A program made the translations under genes and the position numbers. DNA of 64,000 nucleotides from Posidonia oceanica (taxonomy: Eukaryota; Streptophyta; Magnoliopsida; Alismatales; Posidoniaceae), in NCBI GenBank assembly GCA_037176725.1, contig JAZBRS010000035.1:43100001-43164000 (forward strand). Reading direction: 5' to 3'. The notes under the pieces were generated by a model. That model searched no databases. It was not told the DNA's origin and saw nothing but the letters and a program-made list of their open reading frames with translations. Below are positions 53,232 to 64,000 of this stretch, one piece after another (position 1 is the stretch's first letter; each line of letters begins with the position of its first letter).

Positions 53232-56200
53232 TATAGACACCCCATTTTGACTCCTACAATAATAGCTCTTCTTTGGTGGACTCAAACCCCAAACCACAAC
53301 CATCCCAAATCCCAAAACCTAAAACCAGTCCTAAACCCTAATCCCAGTTAAACCCAAAGCCCCACTAAACCCATGCATTCATACCCAAAATCATAATTCC
53401 ACTAAAAAAAAACCAAAACCTAAACCCATGCATTCACCCAAACCCTAGTGCCATTCCAAAAAAGGATACAAAAAAAACCTAAACCCATGCATTCACCTAA
53501 ACCTTAGTGCCATTCCCAAAAAGGATACAAAGAAACCGAAAACCCTAATCCCATCCCCATTTAAAACGAAGAAATCCTAATCCCACGGTCTCCCTCTCCA
53601 CATCCTCAGCCCTCCAACTCCACCAGAAATCACACAGCAAAAACACCTCCAGCCCCACTACACAGAACACCTCTTCTTCACCTCCTATTCACCTTCAACT
53701 CCACCAGAAAACACACTCCATCAGACCTCCACACCCACAAACAACTAGACCTCCACCATCACCAGCCCTCCCCCACGAGCCCACCTTCCAGCACCTCCAC
53801 CAGCGAGAGGAGAGGATAACCAGAAGAGAGACAGACCGATAATTCTCCTCTAAACCCAACTGCACCGCACATCCGCCCCTCTCCCTTGCTTCCACGGCCC
53901 TCGTCCATCGCCCACCACCTCCAGGAGCCACCCAGAAGACCACCTGCAATGGCCATCGCCAGTGAAAGCCACAGACAGAGAGAAGAAAAAACCAGAAAAA
54001 GCCACAGAAGTTCCACGAGGTCGTCTGGCCACCCCGGCGTGCGAAACCGGTAAAAAACTCTTCCCCTAGATCCGCCTCGCTCCCTTCTTCATCCCTATAT
54101 ATTTTTTTTCACGTTTCGAGCCCTGGTGCACCACACACCCCTCGTCGGAGTTCACCTTCTTCCTCGGCGCTGATCGCCAGAGCAACGCGTGCAGTAGCGC
54201 GCCACGCCGCCCGCTGCTCCACCGAGCCCCGCCAAGCCCCCACCGGTCCGCACCCTTCCTCCCCGCGCGTCACCCGAGCCACGTCGCCCCCTGGAGCGCC
54301 GGACAGAGCTCTCCCCGGCGAGCATCGGCAGCTGCAGCTGCAGCTCGCATGGCACTGTAGCTTTTCTTTTAATATTCGCATTAGTTTCGTTTGGTTTTAT
54401 TTTTTTCTTAACTTAGTTAGTTTACCATTACATTGCATTAGTTTCCTTTAGTTTTATTTATTTGCACTTAGGTCCAGTTATAGTTTAAATTTCATTTAAC
54501 TTTTGATTAAAACTATATTGCATTGCGTTAAATTCCTGTCTTTTCTTTTTATTACATCTTTGTCCTGCTGTAGTTCAAAATATTTTAGTTTTCTTTAGCT
54601 TTAGTCCTGTAACTTATTTTCTTTACATCTAGGTCCAGTGGTTGATTAATGTCATTTAATTTCATATTTTTAGCTTATTACATTAGAATGATCTCTTGTA
54701 GTTTATTTTATTTACACATCAGTCCTCTGTTCAGTTGTTAAAATCATTGAAATTCTAAGTTTACTATACTGTATTGCATTTTTTTTCTGTACTTTATTTT
54801 TATTACGTTTAAGTCCTCTGTTCAGTTGAAAATCATTTAATTTCATACTTTACCATATTACATTGCACTTTTTATCTTGCATTATTTTATTGTTATTTTC
54901 CAATCCTCTACTGGTTTCAAAAATCATTTAATTTACAGTTTACCTTATCACATTGCATTTAAAGACCTCAGTTTATTTTATTTGCCCTTTAGTCCATCTG
55001 CTGGTTTCAAAAATCATTTAATTCTGCATTTTATCTTATTGCATTGCATAAAGCACCAGCATTTTACTTTTTTCTTGCATCCAGGTCCCTAGGTTTGCAT
55101 TTTCATTGCATTTAGGCCCCTATTTTTTAAAATCATTACATACAAGTCCATAGGTTTGCATTTTCGTTGCATTTCGGTCCCTAGTTTTTAAAATCATTGC
55201 TTACTGGTCCCTAGGTTGGCATTTTCATTGCATTTAGGCCCCTGACTTTTAAAATAATTGCATCCAGGTCCCTAGGTTTGCATTTTAATTACATTTAGGT
55301 CCTTTTTCTTGCATTTTTGCAAGCATAACTCCTAATCAGCTTTGCATTTGCATTGTTTTGCATGCATTTGCCCTGTTTTGCTTGCATTTGCATTGTTTTG
55401 CATGCCTGCACCCTTTTTGCTCACATTTGCATTGTTTTGCGTGCCCACACCCCTTTTTGTTTTCATTTGCATCGTTTTGCGTGCCCACATCCTGCTTTGC
55501 TTGCATTCGTATTGTTTTGCGTGCCCTCATCCTGTTTTGCTTGCATTTGCATTGTTTTGCGTGCCCGCATCCTGTTTTACTTCCGTTTGCATCGTTTTGC
55601 ATACCCACTCTTGTTTTCCTTTGCTTCACCGTTTTGCGCGCCTGATTTCTTTTCTCGCATTATTTTGCATTTGCTCCTGTTTTCCTTTACATGTCGCTTG
55701 CATGTGTATGGTTTTACTGCCGTTTTGTTTTATCGCTTGCATTTACATTTAGCGTAGTGATGTTTACTACTAGTAGTTCTTACGAATCAAGGCTCGCCCT
55801 ATTCAGATTGTTGACAGCGTAACTGAGCACATAGATCGCACGTTTATTTTCTTTCTGCGCATCACAACACTTAGAGCATGTATTCGTGCATGTTTATTTC
55901 AGCATACATGACATTTAGGCATTTAAGCATTTAGACATTCATCTGAGCACCCATAGCATAGGTATAGCATCCCTCATCCCTTGGACGTGTAGTTAGGCAA
56001 TCATCGCCAATATCCTGTTAATGCGAGCGAGAATAGCCAAGAAAGACCAATTCCGGGCGTATCGGGGGTGCCTAATACCTTCCTCGCGCGTAACAGGAGT
56101 CCCTACCCTTTCTCTGGACATGCAATGACCGTTTTACCCTTATCCTTGGCACGAGTCATCCCTTTTGCATAATTTTGCATTTGTTTTGTAGTTTTCCTGT

Positions 56201-56415
56201 TCTCCCTGGTTTTCCTTATCTCCCGATTGAATAGACTAGGTGGCAACTCCCTTTTGTCTTATCTCTTTTATCTCCACATTTTCCCAGTGTTTTTGAGTCA
56301 AGTTTTTCCTTAGATTCACTACCGACAGCGGCTTCTTCCTCCTCTCACGGCACGATCGCATCGCGAGCTATGGTAGCATGCGAGGCCCGCCGTGGGCTCC
56401 CGGGAAGAAGTCACA
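53232..56415 (+). repeat. 3' LTR of element C, 3,184 bp
   Basis: It begins TATAGACACCCC, a mutated TG start, and ends GAAGTCACA. The final 597 bases equal the 5' LTR remnant. It lacks the long A-rich tract of LTRs A, B and D, which explains its smaller size. It has its own GTTTTGCGTGCC minisatellite with a 40-bp period (55392-55630) and a TATATATT at 54096 that could be a core promoter. Confidence 0.88.
55392..55630 (+). repeat. 40-bp minisatellite in LTR C
   Basis: ATTGTTTTGC or ATCGTTTTGC starts at 55392, 55431, 55471, 55511, 55551 and 55591. It has the same core word as the 30-bp arrays of LTRs A and B but a different period. Confidence 0.88.
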
Positions 56416-56594
56416 CTCGGCAATGCTTTTCTATGGATCTGTACTTTTCCTCGTACTCTAGGAATGTTCTTATCAGATAATAGATAGCCTTCTCTTTCTT
56501 TCTGTCTTTATCATGCTGGGCTAGCACTACTCCGATGGAGGATGAGGTGACCGCTACATATAGCAACAAAGGCTTTCCTGGTACGGGTGCTACA
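56416..56594 (-). pseudogene. pol: Fragment of a Tat-like RT/RNase H region
   Basis: On the minus strand this 179-bp piece encodes PGKPLLLYVAVTSSS and then EKAIYYLIRTFLEYEEKYRS, the start of the RNase H domain that follows RT. It corresponds to about 27660-27830 of element B but is clearly from another subfamily. It is cut on one side by the LTR end of element C and on the other by the polypurine region of element E, so it is non-functional. Confidence 0.85.
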
Positions 56595-57169
56595 GATGCC
56601 CCTCCCTGAGCGAGGTCAAGCGTAGCGAGACCGTGGCTTAGGGGTGACAAGACACCCCATTCGACACCGGCAAGCGTACAAATTACTATAGCGTGAATCG
56701 GTTATTCGGCGGATGCACCGAAAGTCGCGACTCGTTGCCACAATGCAACATGCTGATGCAGATGCAAATGCTGATGTAATGCAATGCATGTAATGCAACT
56801 ATCTAGCATGCTAGGACGCTAAAAACAAAGTTGTGGTGCCACAAATAAAGAAGTGCTAGGTTGATGCGAAAGGATGCTAAAAAGAAAGCTACGATGCAAT
56901 GCGAAAGTTTAGCGGTTAGTCCAAACTTGCGTAGAAGGGGCACTAGACAGGAGTAACGAACTTGTCATCCAGGCAGTGAGGTCTGCCAGCCCAGAGAGGG
57001 GAAAAGAGATAGCTTGTCCCTTCCTAAGGGCACAAGCAAAGCGGCAATGGCCACGTAGAAAAGGGGGCAAAAATCTTGCAAAAACGCAATAGGAGATGGG
57101 CATCTTCTCTCACTGAGAAAGCATGTGGGACCTCGTCTGCATGGAACAGAGTTGCACGAAGGATGTGAT

Positions 57170-58010
57170 AAGCTATCGGACTTATTGGCCAGTGGTGATG
57201 AGTTTCGAATCATCAGTCGTGAGGATGGATGGTTTCAGAGCATTAGCCGGAAGGATAGATGGTTTCGGAGCATCAGCCGAAAGGTGATAGTTACTGGATA
57301 TCAACCGAAAGGTGATAGTTACTGCATATCAGCCGAAAGGTGCAATTGTGGGTGATAGTTACTAGATATCAGCCGAAAGGATAGATGGTTTCGGAGCATC
57401 AGCGGAAGGATAGATGGTTTCGGAGCATCAGCTGGAAGGATAGATGGTTTCGGAGCATCAGCCGGAAAGATAGATGGTTTCGGAGCATCAGCTGGAAAGA
57501 TAGATGGTTACGGAGCATCAGTCGGAAGGATGATAGTTACTAGATATCAGCCGAAAGGTGATAGTTACTGGATATCAGCCGAAAGGTGCAATTGCGGGTG
57601 ATAGAATATCGGACTTATCAACTAGAAGGATAGATGGTTTCGGAGCATCAGCCGAAAGGGTAGATGGTTTCAGAGCATCAGTCGAAAAGATAGATAGTTT
57701 CGGAACATCAGCTGGAAGGATAGATTGCAAGTGCAGATGATAAGCTGTCGAACTTATCGGCCAAAGATAGATAGTTTCAGAGTATCAGCTGAAGAGATTG
57801 ATTGCAAGTGCAGATGAAAAGGTATCGGACTTATCAACCAGAGATAGATAGCTTTGGAGTATCAGCCAAAGAGATTGATTGCAAGTGCAGATGATAAGAT
57901 ATCGGACTTATCGGCCAGAGGAGATAGATTGGTCGATAAGATATCGCACTTATCGGCCAGAAAGAGATTGATTGATAAGATATCGGACTTATCGGTCGGT
58001 AAGAGATTGT
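57170..58010 (-). repeat. Hairpin-unit array with covarying stems (element E)
   Basis: On the plus strand the units read GATAGATGGTTTCGGAGCATCAGC and GTGATAGTTACTGGATATCAGC. The dominant stem is GATG/CATC (for example 57384-57387 and 57397-57400), replacing GATA/TATC of elements A and B on both arms. GATAAG-type stems with GATATC loops recur near 57880-58000. Confidence 0.88.
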
Positions 58011-58090
58011 TTGATTTGAACCTGTGATATCCAGGTATATCGTCGGGGAAAGATGGGGGAATGATACCACTGAGCAGCTAAAAAAAGATG

Positions 58091-58116
58091 CCCCAGTATC
58101 AAGATGATACCAGGGG
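58091..58116 (-). promoter_or_regulatory. Conserved hairpin (element E)
   Basis: The minus-strand arms are CCCCTGGTATC and GATACTGGGG, one base lost from the right arm. Confidence 0.72.
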
Positions 58117-58497
58117 ACAGTCGAAGCGCCCTTGGCATCGAAAAGCGAAGGATATAGACAAAACTGACGCGTTTGTCAAGCGAGTAGTTAAGGGTACCAG
58201 CCCGACGAAGATCCGGCCAAGCGCTCGGTGACTTTGCATGTTTTGGCGGTGTGGGTCTGTAGAGATTCTAGCATCTGGTTTCTTGCGGAGGACTTTCCTG
58301 CGTCATTTTGATAGCAAGTCTGGCCAAGGGCCTTAAGGCATGATTGGCATGGATATACATGTATTGAGCAAACTTGAAGTACAAGCAGATGACACAAAAC
58401 ACTTTTGTATTGATAGAACTCTGTTTACATGCTTGTGGTAGGCCAAAAGATATAGCATAACTCAGAAAGAAACTAAACATGCAGTTGCACAAGAGCC
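58117..58497 (-). other. 3' untranslated sequence after third ORF (element E)
   Basis: Counterpart of 32408-32787. No gene. Confidence 0.5.
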
Positions 58498-59715
58498 CTA
58501 GCTGATTCGGGCCATCTTCGATTTCCTAGAGTTAGGGAATAGGGGGCCGCCAGGTGGGATCTCGCTGATAGGCCAAAGTCCCAGCACTTCCGTCACATAC
58601 TCCGAAGTGTATCCTGAGCCTTTTACGGCCGCGATGTCCGTCGAACGCACCCCATGTTGCATCAGGTCAGCTAGCTCTGTTGTAGTAGTTATTGAATTGA
58701 GAGGATAGGGCCGCAGGAGTTTAGGTACTGTGTTATCAACAAAGGCGCCCTATCGGAAGCCGAATTGCCGCATGACCCAGATAGGGTGGTACTCCACACC
58801 CTCGATAAATCCTGGCAGTATGACCAGTCGCATGTTGCGAGTGCTAAAGAAGACTGTGAATGGCTTGGCAGTCGATGGAATAGTACGCCAGATCACTACG
58901 TCATCAGTTAGCTTTGATAGCTTATTGTATTCCTCTAGGACGCTCTTGATAGTCTTGGCGTGGCCACTATCGCAGTATGTCTCGATGGCATGCCTTTGAG
59001 GGTGCAGGATATCCATCTCTAGGTGCCTGGCTAGCCAGATCTGTACCAGGGCTCCGCAGCTATAGAAGTGGTAGCAGCGGTGTGAGATACGGTCCAGTCC
59101 GTGATAAGTCTCTGCCAAGACGACCAGTGCTAGGTCAATCTGTCGAGTCACCACAGCGAGTGCAACCTCAACGAGCACAACCTCAGCAACTTCGATTGCA
59201 ACTGCCATCCGGCCGTGGCTAAAAATTAGTTCGCCAAGGAAGCGGGTGACAAATCCCCAGAGCCATAACTCATCTCCGAGCTCGACACGCTTCTCGGCAG
59301 CTTCATCAAAATATTCCAGGTGGAGCATGGACGCAGGCTCGTTGGTGCAAACTAGTCTTTGCTGGCAATTTACTGTGGAGAGTCCATTCAGTTGGCTTAG
59401 AACTGTGGCATAACCGTCACACCACATGAACACGGTCGGTCCCATGATCTTGGAGAAGCCTTAGATCCAACGTACCTTCTCTAGTGTGAGCGTCAGCTCT
59501 GTTCTTCCGAAGCGGAAGACATGATGCGTTGGCTTCTAGAATCTTGCAGCAGTGCATTGGAGATGTCGGCTTACCTCCACATCCGCAGCTCTCAGCAACT
59601 TGGATGGTATACTCCATGTGCGCAATCTCTCACGGTTGCCTTCGGCGAGTTTGCCAATCCACTCTCACAGGGTCTCGGAGCAATGCATTGGGGTCACTAA
59701 GGTGGGGAAATCCAT
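58498..59715 (-). pseudogene. Third ORF, DUF7745-like, several stops (element E)
   Basis: The minus-strand copy runs from ATG 59715 to TAG 58498-58500. In-frame stops lie at 59667 (TGA where the other copies have CGA), 59538 (TAG at codon 60, the same codon as in A), 59463 (TAA) and 58752 (TAG). The longest open stretch encodes GDELWLWGFVTRFLGELIFSHG and the rest of the helical core. There is a short in-frame insertion relative to A and B near the VAEVVLVEVALAVV part. It is the most decayed of the three copies but shows the same full-length layout, so the ORF was a regular gene of the family. Confidence 0.82.
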
Positions 59716-59766
59716 TGCACAGAGGGGAGAATGCAGACAACTATCGTAGAATCTTCAAGTACCTGT

Positions 59767-62700
59767 TGTTGACACCCCATCTTGGCAGGCCCGGACCCTT
59801 GGAGCCCTCCTGGTGATTGCTGGTTCAAACCCCAACCAAACCCTAACCCTAACCCTCCTCTTTACCCTTCAAAATCAGCCTGTCTTGGCCCAAACCTTTA
59901 TCCCCCTTCCCAACCTCAAAACCTAACCAAAAACCATAGGAAAATCCACCACTATCCACCCAACAAACCTACCCAAGAACTTAGAAATTTCCAAACCTAA
60001 CCCATTCCCAAAAACCCTAGAAAACCTAGGTGAAACTACCCTTTTTCTACACCTTGAAACCCCTCCAAAACCTCCTTAGAATCAAACCAAAACTTCAGAA
60101 CCAAGACTTCAAATCCTAGACTACCCACTCACCAATTCTCACCCCATTCCAAGACCATTAAGACCCTCTTTCACCCAAATTATCCTTTTCTCTCTCCGGG
60201 ATTATCATTTTCTCTCTCCTCTCTCTCTCCTGATTATCATCTCTCTTTTCATCCCTTTCTTATCCTTTTTCTGGTCTGGCTGTGGGCCCCCTCTGTGCTT
60301 CTATCCTTCCTCTATCTTATCCCTATTTTTACTTTATTTTTAACACTTTTTCTGAATTTTAAAAAATCGTTTTCCTCCAACCTATCCCTTTTCCTCTTAT
60401 CTCCCTCTTTTTTCCATTTCTTTCCTCCTTCTCTTTTCCTTTTCTCCCTTTTGCAAAAATCCACAAAAACCCATAAAAATCTGTAAAACCTCAAAACATA
60501 AAATAAACAAATCAGAACCCTAAGAAAAATAATTAAAAAACATTAAACAAGCAATTAAAAACTTAAACTTAACTAAATCAAGCTAAAAAGAAAACCAAAC
60601 ATGCAAACTAAAAAATGCAAAACAAATCAAAAGAAAACACTGAAAAATCAAGGAAAAAACTAAAATGAGATCTAAACCCAGCAAAAGTAAAAACCCCACT
60701 AAAAGAATTAAAAAACAAACCCTAAAAAGAAGAATTAAAAATCAAACACTAAAACAAGTAATTAAAGAAGGCAAAAGACTTAACCTAATAAACATAAGAA
60801 AAACAAGTTAAAAACTTAATTAAAAAAGAAAATAAAAACACATCTGAAAGACTTAAAAACATCCTATCAAACCAGAAAAATCCAACTAAAAACTTCAAGA
60901 AAAATCAACAAATAAAAATTAAAACATAACTTAAAAGACTTAAGAAGGAAAAAACCCTAAGAAGACTAAAACTTAAAAACCTAAAACCAACCCTGATTAA
61001 TACGAAATTAAATCCTAAAAAATCCTAATCAATATCCTAAGTGTCCCACAAAGGAAACATAATTTTAAAATAATTTAAAAAAGGGTTTAACAAACACTTA
61101 ATCAAGAGAAAACTAATTAAAAGCAAAACCAAAACCCTAAAACCCTAATTAAGCCCAAAACACATTAATCAACTCAAAATGACCATTAAAAATTCTAATT
61201 AAAATCCTAATCTATAGCACAACCCTTCTAATATTTTTATTTATTTTTAGTTCCTTTTTTACTAATTTTATTTCCCCATCCTACCCTCTCTTTCTTTCTT
61301 ATTTCCCTTCTTTCTTTCTTTCTTTTCCTTACTGGGCCCGTCAGCCCGTTTCTTCTTTTTCTTTATTTCTTTTTCTTCTCGGCCCACAGCACAGTCCGGC
61401 CCTTCTCCACCCTTCTTCTTCCCCACCTCCTACAGCTGATTTCTTCACCATTTTCTCCCGCGAACGGCCAGCTGCAGTATTCCCTCCTCCGGTTTGAATT
61501 CAAGCTTCAATCCTTTCAATCTACAGCAGCCCGCCGCTCTCCTTCCTCTCTGCAGCTTTTCCGGAGCCGGTCGCCCCGTCCCCTGCGCTGCAGTAACCGC
61601 CGGTCGAGTTTGAATTCTCAGCTCGCGCCCAGCAGCAGCAGCTCCTCATTCATAAGCCTCCCGTCCTCCCTTCAATCCAGAGTGTCAGACAGAGCCAGAG
61701 TGAGAGCAATCCAGAGCGAACCAGAGAGTGGAGAGCCATCAGACCAGAATTCCGGCAATTTCCTCCACCTGTGCGCCCCTCCTCCTTCTCCTCTTCACCT
61801 CCCAATTTCCAGAGAGAAGAGAGCAGTGAGAGTAGAGCTTGAGAGAGCCTTGGCATCCCGGAGAGAGACCTGGATCCCAGAGCAATCCCCACCTGAAGCC
61901 TTCCTCTTTCTCCCCAGAAATCTTCAGAAGAACTTCCTTCACCTTTTCCGGTAAACCAAGCCCCGTCCAAGCCTTTATCCTTCTCCCAATTCCTCCCCCA
62001 ACTTCACCCAATAGCCAGCCTTCATCCCCCGATTTCCCATTGCCTTTTCACCACCTAAACTACTCTGAAACACCTCCTAACCCCACCTGAAGCCACCTTC
62101 AAACCCAACACAACCCACCAGACAATTCCCCTCACCACAATCCACAGAATCCTTCCAAACTACACCCAGCTACCCACCGAACCCCCACCTTTCCAGAGCC
62201 CCGACCTTCAGCCCTCTCTCCCACCACCGTCAGAGAACTCCACAACAAACACCTTGCTTCGCTCCAGACCAGAAATCAACCCAGCCTCCTAACTCCCTCC
62301 ACACCTTCCAGAAACCTTCTCCGAGCATCCAGAACGACTCCTCAGACCTCCAGCAATCTCCCGGAAGGCTCCATTCGAGCCGACGAGCAGCAGACACCCC
62401 CCCGGCCTCCGGCTGTCACCTGTGAACCCAAATCGGCCGAATCTCCACCTGAGCTGCGAAGCTTGCTTCCGGTCGATCAGGAAGCTCCGGAGGAACGTTC
62501 TGAAGCCACTCCATCCCTCGCGAGCAGCCGACAGCACCCGCAGCGACTGGACGAACGCCGCCGGCCACTTCTGGAACCACTGACGTCGGGAGGACATCTC
62601 AGACGCGGACTCAGGTACATTTTGCTTCCCTTAGCTTCCTCTTCCTTCCCTCTTGCTTCTCCAGCCTATAGATTAGGATTTCCGGTCTTCCTGCTCCGTC

Positions 62701-64000
62701 CCCGACTCGCCGGTCAGTTCTCCTTCTCCGGCGCCGGCTGCTCTTCCCCCGGACACTCCGATCAACAGAACGCCGCTCCGACTCGCTCCGGAGCTCTGGA
62801 CGATCGCCGCCAGCATCCTTCGTCAGGCAGCGCCTCTCCAGCTCCCCCCTGTCGGTGGTCACGAGTACTGCCGGCGTTCTGCTACAGTGCTCGTCGACCG
62901 CCGACTAGCACTGTTCCTTTATTTTCTTGTTTATAAAGTTTTAGATGTAAATATTGCATGTTTAGCTTAAGTTTTTCAATTATTGCATTCCAGTCTTTCT
63001 GTCATTTAGTTTGCTTAGTTTTAAATTAAATACTATGCCAAATTGCTGTTTTTATTTCCATTTTTCAGTATTTGCTTTTCAGTCCTTCTACTGTGCGTTT
63101 CAGTTATAATATTTTGTAGTTTAGCCTCTCTGCTTTTGATTATTGCTTATAGGTCCTGCAGTAGATCAGTTCATTTAATTGCATTCATTTTACCATACTG
63201 CATTGCATTCTAGGTCCCTGCATGTTTCTGATTTTGCATATAGGTCCATGCACTGTAGGAACTTAGCTTTTATTTTCTTATTTTGCATATTGCATTGCAT
63301 TTCTTTTCCTCTGATTTTGCATATTTGCACTTAGGTCCATTTTAAATGGATAGTGGCTATTATGCATGTATTTTGGCTTATTGTATTGCATTTCTGACCC
63401 TGTTTTTTCCAAAAATCACACACCAGTCCTCAGTCTGTGTTTTCAGAGCATGTTTTCCATATAAAATTGCATATTTGACCCCTGCATGATTTAAAAATCA
63501 CACATAGGTCCTTGCATCTTTCAAAAACCATGTAAAAAGACCATTTTGCCCCTAACTTGCATCCTAGCTCCTATGCTTACCAAATTGCATGCAGACCCTC
63601 CACCAGTATTCTCAGACTCCCCAGAACCCTGTTTTCTGGAAAATTTGCATTTTAGACCCTAGTTTTTCCAAAATTGCATTCTGACCTCTTTCTGCTTTCA
63701 AAACCTCTTTTAAAGCATACCCTCTTTTCAAAACAGCTTTCTGAGCCTAGTTTTTTGCAAAATGGACCCCTGTCCTCTCCTGTTTTCGAAATCCTTTCCT
63801 GTGGACCCCTGTTTTCTGGAAAATTTGCATTTTTAGCCCCTTTCTTTTTCAAAATGCTTTCTGAAATCCTGGCTTTTCCCAGTTTCTTCTCTTTGCTTTT
63901 TCTTGCTTTTGCACGCATCCTGCATCCATCTAGTCTTGCATTTTAGCATCTTCTTGCACACACTAAGCACCTTTAGCTCCCTTTCACTTGGGAGGACCTT
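59767..64000 (+). repeat. Element D: 5' end of an A-like LTR, cut by window end
   Basis: It begins TGTTGACACCCC at 59767 and is collinear with LTR A for 4.2 kb, ending in the GGGAGGACCTT block that A has at 11244. It has the C-rich start, C/T block, A-rich tract (60480-61240), GC-rich zone (61380-62910), candidate splice donor (GT at 62615) and degenerate AGGTCC zone. Target-duplication candidate on the left: CCTGT (59762-59766). Whether a full element or a solo LTR follows cannot be seen. Confidence 0.9.

Larger units (their letters stand above)
12793..56415 (+). mobile_element. Element C: large non-autonomous LTR element, host of A and B
   Basis: The parts are a 5' LTR remnant (12793-13389), a primer site (13396), a leader (13390-14287 and 40870-41580), decayed gag copies, an A-rich spacer, minisatellites, a polypurine tract (53219) and a 3' LTR (53232-56415). 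Element B occupies 14288-40869. Leaving out B and one duplication copy, the internal region is about 13.3 kb and lacks pol and the third ORF. The 5' LTR remnant is exactly as long (597 bp) as the matching part of the 3' LTR (55819-56415), which supports the pairing. Right target-duplication candidate: CTCGG (56416-56420). Confidence 0.8.
56595..59766 (-). mobile_element. Element E: 3' internal part of a related element, minus strand
   Basis: Read on the minus strand the order is third ORF (59715 to 58498), 3' untranslated sequence, conserved hairpin (58116 to 58091), hairpin repeats (about 58010 to 57170), TTCGGTG hairpin (56722 to 56705), ATGGGGTGTC (56660 to 56651) and polypurine tract (56610 to 56595). 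The 3' LTR that should follow is missing. Element D interrupts the other end, about 50 bases upstream of the third ORF. Confidence 0.88.

Noticed and set aside
59820..59860. Telomere-like AACCCTAACCCTAACCC
   Set aside because: Only a few CCCTAA units within the C/A-rich LTR start, where AAACCCTA words are common in all the LTRs. It is not an interstitial telomere.

Overview
The window is plant nuclear DNA made almost entirely of nested Ty3/gypsy (Metaviridae) LTR retrotransposons of the Tat/Ogre type. The evidence is a Gag with a CX2HX4HX4C knuckle, a polyprotein ordered PRO, G-patch-like, RT, RNase H, second (archaeal-type) RNase H and integrase, an 18-nt primer binding site complementary to the 3' end of a plant tRNA-Arg, LTRs of 3.2 to 5.9 kb, and tandem repeats in the 3' untranslated region. 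I found no host gene, tRNA, rRNA or CRISPR. The species cannot be named; an angiosperm with a large, repeat-rich genome is the likely source.

Layout from left to right. Element A (1-12792, + strand, 5' part outside the window) has the end of pol, an extra downstream ORF (DUF7745-like), hairpin-rich 3' repeats, a polypurine tract and a complete 5.94-kb 3' LTR. It ends exactly inside the 5' LTR of element C. Element C (12793-14287 plus 40870-56415) is a large non-autonomous element of about 19.6 kb without its inserts. It has a partial 5' LTR, a tRNA-Arg primer site, a leader, a decayed gag with two knuckle modules, no pol, a 4-kb internal tandem duplication, several minisatellites and a 3.18-kb 3' LTR. 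Element B (14288-40869) is a complete, young 26.6-kb element inserted in C's leader, flanked by the 5-bp target duplication CATAC. It carries gag, pol and the extra ORF. Element E (56595-59766, - strand) is the 3' internal third of a related element, joined to a 179-bp RT/RNase H scrap. Element D (59767 to the window end) starts with an A-like LTR inserted in E.

In the working copy of such an element, Gag forms the particle and the polyprotein supplies protease, reverse transcriptase, RNases H and integrase. The long leader and 3' region probably act as RNA. The third ORF sits where other elements carry env-like genes and has no known function. All three copies here carry stop codons.

The most interesting signals are not protein genes. 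(1) The 3' regions hold dozens of short hairpins whose stems change by paired substitutions while the loop keeps an -AAC core. (2) A separate 11-12-bp hairpin before those arrays also covaries between elements. (3) An inverted repeat links the first bases of the 3' LTR to sequence upstream of the polypurine tract. (4) Hairpins with CTTTGG or TTCG loops recur in the leaders. (5) The LTRs carry a 90-bp higher-order minisatellite that differs by three copies between the two LTRs of element B.
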